From: Phaeobacter inhibens DSM 16374
GTDB taxonomy: Bacteria > Pseudomonadota > Alphaproteobacteria > Rhodobacterales > Rhodobacteraceae
Direction of reading: 5' to 3'
Assembly (NCBI RefSeq): GCF_000473105.1
Contig: NZ_KI421498.1
Location: 1,178,001-1,242,000 of the forward strand
Length of the DNA stretch: 64,000 nt
The position numbers were made by a program, and so were the translations under genes. Under the pieces are notes generated by a model. That model saw only the letters and a list, made by a program, of their open reading frames with translations, did no database searches and was not told the origin of the DNA. This document shows, one piece after another, positions 62,634-64,000 of the stretch; position 1 is the first letter of the stretch; each line of letters begins with the position of its first letter.

Positions 62634-63485
62634 TCAGTTGCGGACAGACGGCGCCTCGACCGAGAGACCGTTGCCACGCGACGCGACATACAACTCCAGA
62701 GCCACGAACTCAGCCGAACCCGGTTTGTAAGTCTCTGCACGGGTGTCGCGCACACAGCCTTTGAACCGCGCATGGGCCGTGTTCAGCTTGGTGTTCTTCA
62801 AGCGATAGACCGGGAAGCCATTGATCTGGCCCTGACTCAGATGGTCGGCACGGATCATGTTGCCATAGTTATCCTCATGGCAATTGGCGCAAGAGAGTTC
62901 CAGCTGGCCAGTGCGGGTGTAGTAGAGTTCCTTGCCCTGCTCCCAAGTGGATTGGGCCGGGCCGTCGATGGAGACATTCACCGGCATGCCACGCGATTGC
63001 ACTGAAATCAGCGCCTCCATAGCCGCCATTTTGCCGCCGGTGTATTTCCACTTATCGGCGCCCATCTGGTTCTCACGGCAGTCGTTGATCTGCATCGCAA
63101 GGGTGCGGATCTCGCCTGCGTCCTCGTTCCACTTGGGGTAGACCGCGCGGACACCTGCCATGCTCTCTTCGACATCGTCATGGCAGGAGGCACAGGATTT
63201 CTCCGCACTGCCCTCAACCTTGGACCAGGTGTCCATCGCCTGATCGACAAACACCATCGCCGGGTTGTCAAAATCATCCATCTGCAGCGCCTGCGTCTCA
63301 TCCGAGCGGAAATGCCAGCCAGACATCACCTCGTCCAGCACATCAGAAACATGGGCAGGTGCGGTGGTCTTGGTGACCATTTCAATCTCTTCGTTGACGA
63401 CCAGCGTGTCGTCATCTGCCTCGGCAAAAGCCGCGACAGGTAGCGCCATCGCCATGGCAATTGCAGTGATTGCCTTATTGTTCAT
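62634..63485 (-). CDS. soxA: Dihaem cytochrome SoxA
   Basis: 283 residues; signal peptide ends near AAFAEA. Two haem c sites, CASCH (98-102) and CANCH (199-203), and the active-site Cys244 in FKGCVRDTRAE that carries the persulfide ligand. With SoxX it links thiosulfate to SoxY. AGGGAGG precedes the ATG; the open frame upstream runs into soxZ and was not used. It has the dihaem form, like Rhodovulum SoxA. Confidence 0.96.
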   Translation of the reverse strand: MNNKAITAIAMAMALPVAAFAEADDDTLVVNEEIEMVTKTTAPAHVSDVLDEVMSGWHFRSDETQALQMDDFDNPAMVFVDQAMDTWSKVEGSAEKSCASCHDDVEESMAGVRAVYPKWNEDAGEIRTLAMQINDCRENQMGADKWKYTGGKMAAMEALISVQSRGMPVNVSIDGPAQSTWEQGKELYYTRTGQLELSCANCHEDNYGNMIRADHLSQGQINGFPVYRLKNTKLNTAHARFKGCVRDTRAETYKPGSAEFVALELYVASRGNGLSVEAPSVRN

Positions 63486-63558
63486 GTTGTTTCCTCCCTT
63501 GGGTGGTCGTCCCGCCCGGTATCCCGGACAGGGCGTTTGCCTATGGATCCGGAAGGGA

Positions 63559-63888
63559 TCAGCCAATCGCAATCGACTTTTGTTCCGTGTAGACCGACCC
63601 GTCGTCGTCATACCAGGTGAAGACGAAATCGCCCGCTTCGGGGACGGTTGCATCAAACTGGAAATACGGGTTGGTGGAAATGGCGGGTTCCATGGTCACA
63701 TCAACAACGCTCTCGCCGTTGAATTCGCAGGTGAAGCGATTGATGATCGACCGTGGAATGACATTGCCTTCCTTGTCTTTGCGCTGACCACTTTCCATTT
63801 TGTGGCTGATCAGCGTCTTGATGGTCACCGCTTCGCCTGCGGTTGCTTTCTTGGGGACTTTGACGCGGGGTTTTACACCGGATGCCAT
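63559..63888 (-). CDS. soxZ: Sulfur carrier accessory protein SoxZ
   Basis: 109 residues. VKVPKKATAGEAVTIKTLISHKMESGQRKD and NPYFQFDATVPEAGDFVFTWYDDDGS are SoxZ hallmarks. It is an immunoglobulin-like partner of SoxY that holds the carrier arm. AGGAG lies ahead of the start. It follows soxY by about 50 bases. Confidence 0.96.
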   Translation of the reverse strand: MASGVKPRVKVPKKATAGEAVTIKTLISHKMESGQRKDKEGNVIPRSIINRFTCEFNGESVVDVTMEPAISTNPYFQFDATVPEAGDFVFTWYDDDGSVYTEQKSIAIG

Positions 63889-63937
63889 GTCGTAAACTCC
63901 TGATATCTATGGGGCGAACCTGTATGACAGGTCGCGC

Positions 63938-64000
63938 TTAGCCGCCGCAGCCGCCGATGGTCACCTTGACGGTGGAACTGGCCTTGGCGAAGCTGCCGTC
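63938..64000 (-). CDS. soxY: Sulfur carrier SoxY, C-terminal end (5' part outside the window)
   Basis: Only the last 20 codons are inside. They end in VKVTIGGCGG, the swinging arm whose Cys carries the thiosulfate-derived sulfur in the Sox cycle. The order Y-Z-A-B-C-D identifies the operon. The remaining protein and soxX or regulators should lie beyond the right edge. Confidence 0.95.
   Translation of the reverse strand, partial: DGSFAKASSTVKVTIGGCGG

Noticed and set aside
1-64000. CRISPR array, prophage, insertion sequence or toxin-antitoxin module
   Set aside because: No regularly spaced repeats, integrase, transposase, terminal inverted repeats or phage structural genes were found in any frame.

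Overview
The window is chromosomal DNA from a GC-rich alphaproteobacterium, most likely a marine Rhodobacteraceae of the Roseobacter group. The evidence is the soxYZABCD order, a GapR (DUF2312) gene, the NDUFA12-MlaD-DUF2155-Aat neighbourhood, an ScfR-type short-chain acyl regulator, TRAP and HAAT-type transporters, and the general codon style. Genes are dense. I see no phage, insertion sequence, CRISPR array or obvious island.

Layout. 1-3.5 kb: a truncated aldo/keto reductase translationally coupled to an SsuD-like flavin monooxygenase, divergent from a GntR regulator and a Gfo/Idh/MocA dehydrogenase, with a perfect FNR-type palindrome between the two arms. 3.5-7.4 kb: an orphan EnvZ-like kinase, an LACTB2-like hydrolase, tRNA-Asn with its own promoter and terminator, and a TetA-like exporter. 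7.5-10.9 kb: a two-component system preceded by a glycine-zipper lipoprotein and a PepSY protein with an Asp-rich tail. 11-14.1 kb: a TRAP transporter. 14.7-17.4 kb: acetyl-CoA synthetase followed by an adenylate kinase, which could recycle the AMP that Acs produces. 17.6-19.9 kb: a flavin reductase, an odd 4Fe-4S protein and a small conserved protein.

20-31 kb is a reductive pyrimidine degradation locus. It holds a Thi5-type ABC importer, dihydropyrimidinase, an N-carbamoyl amidohydrolase, a RutR-like regulator with a perfect RutR palindrome in the divergent promoter, dihydropyrimidine dehydrogenase (PreA/PreT) and a RidA protein. 31-35 kb: GapR, two small proteins, and a sulfide/persulfide detoxification operon (Blh, two YeeE/YedE halves, a DUF442 phosphatase).

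35-47 kb is the most interesting block. A minus-strand operon runs from a receiver-only regulator through a two-TM protein and a solute-symporter/histidine-kinase fusion to a FliM-like protein with a long Gly-Asp-Leu tail; the first junctions are ATGA overlaps. Next to it lie an ScfR-family regulator and a divergent five-gene HAAT-type ABC importer followed by a PAS-LuxR regulator. Copies of TTTACAG/TTTACAA occur upstream of both the importer operon and the distant acs gene, which suggests one short-chain-acid regulon.

47.8-58.3 kb is mainly housekeeping: accBC, aat, DUF2155, mlaD, NDUFA12, RidA, clpPX, a GlxA-type regulator, a lytic transglycosylase and an Hsp70-like ATPase. 58.4-64 kb is the minus-strand thiosulfate oxidation operon, soxY (partial), Z, A, B, C, D. 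It ends in a terminator right after soxD, so soxEF are absent from the usual position.
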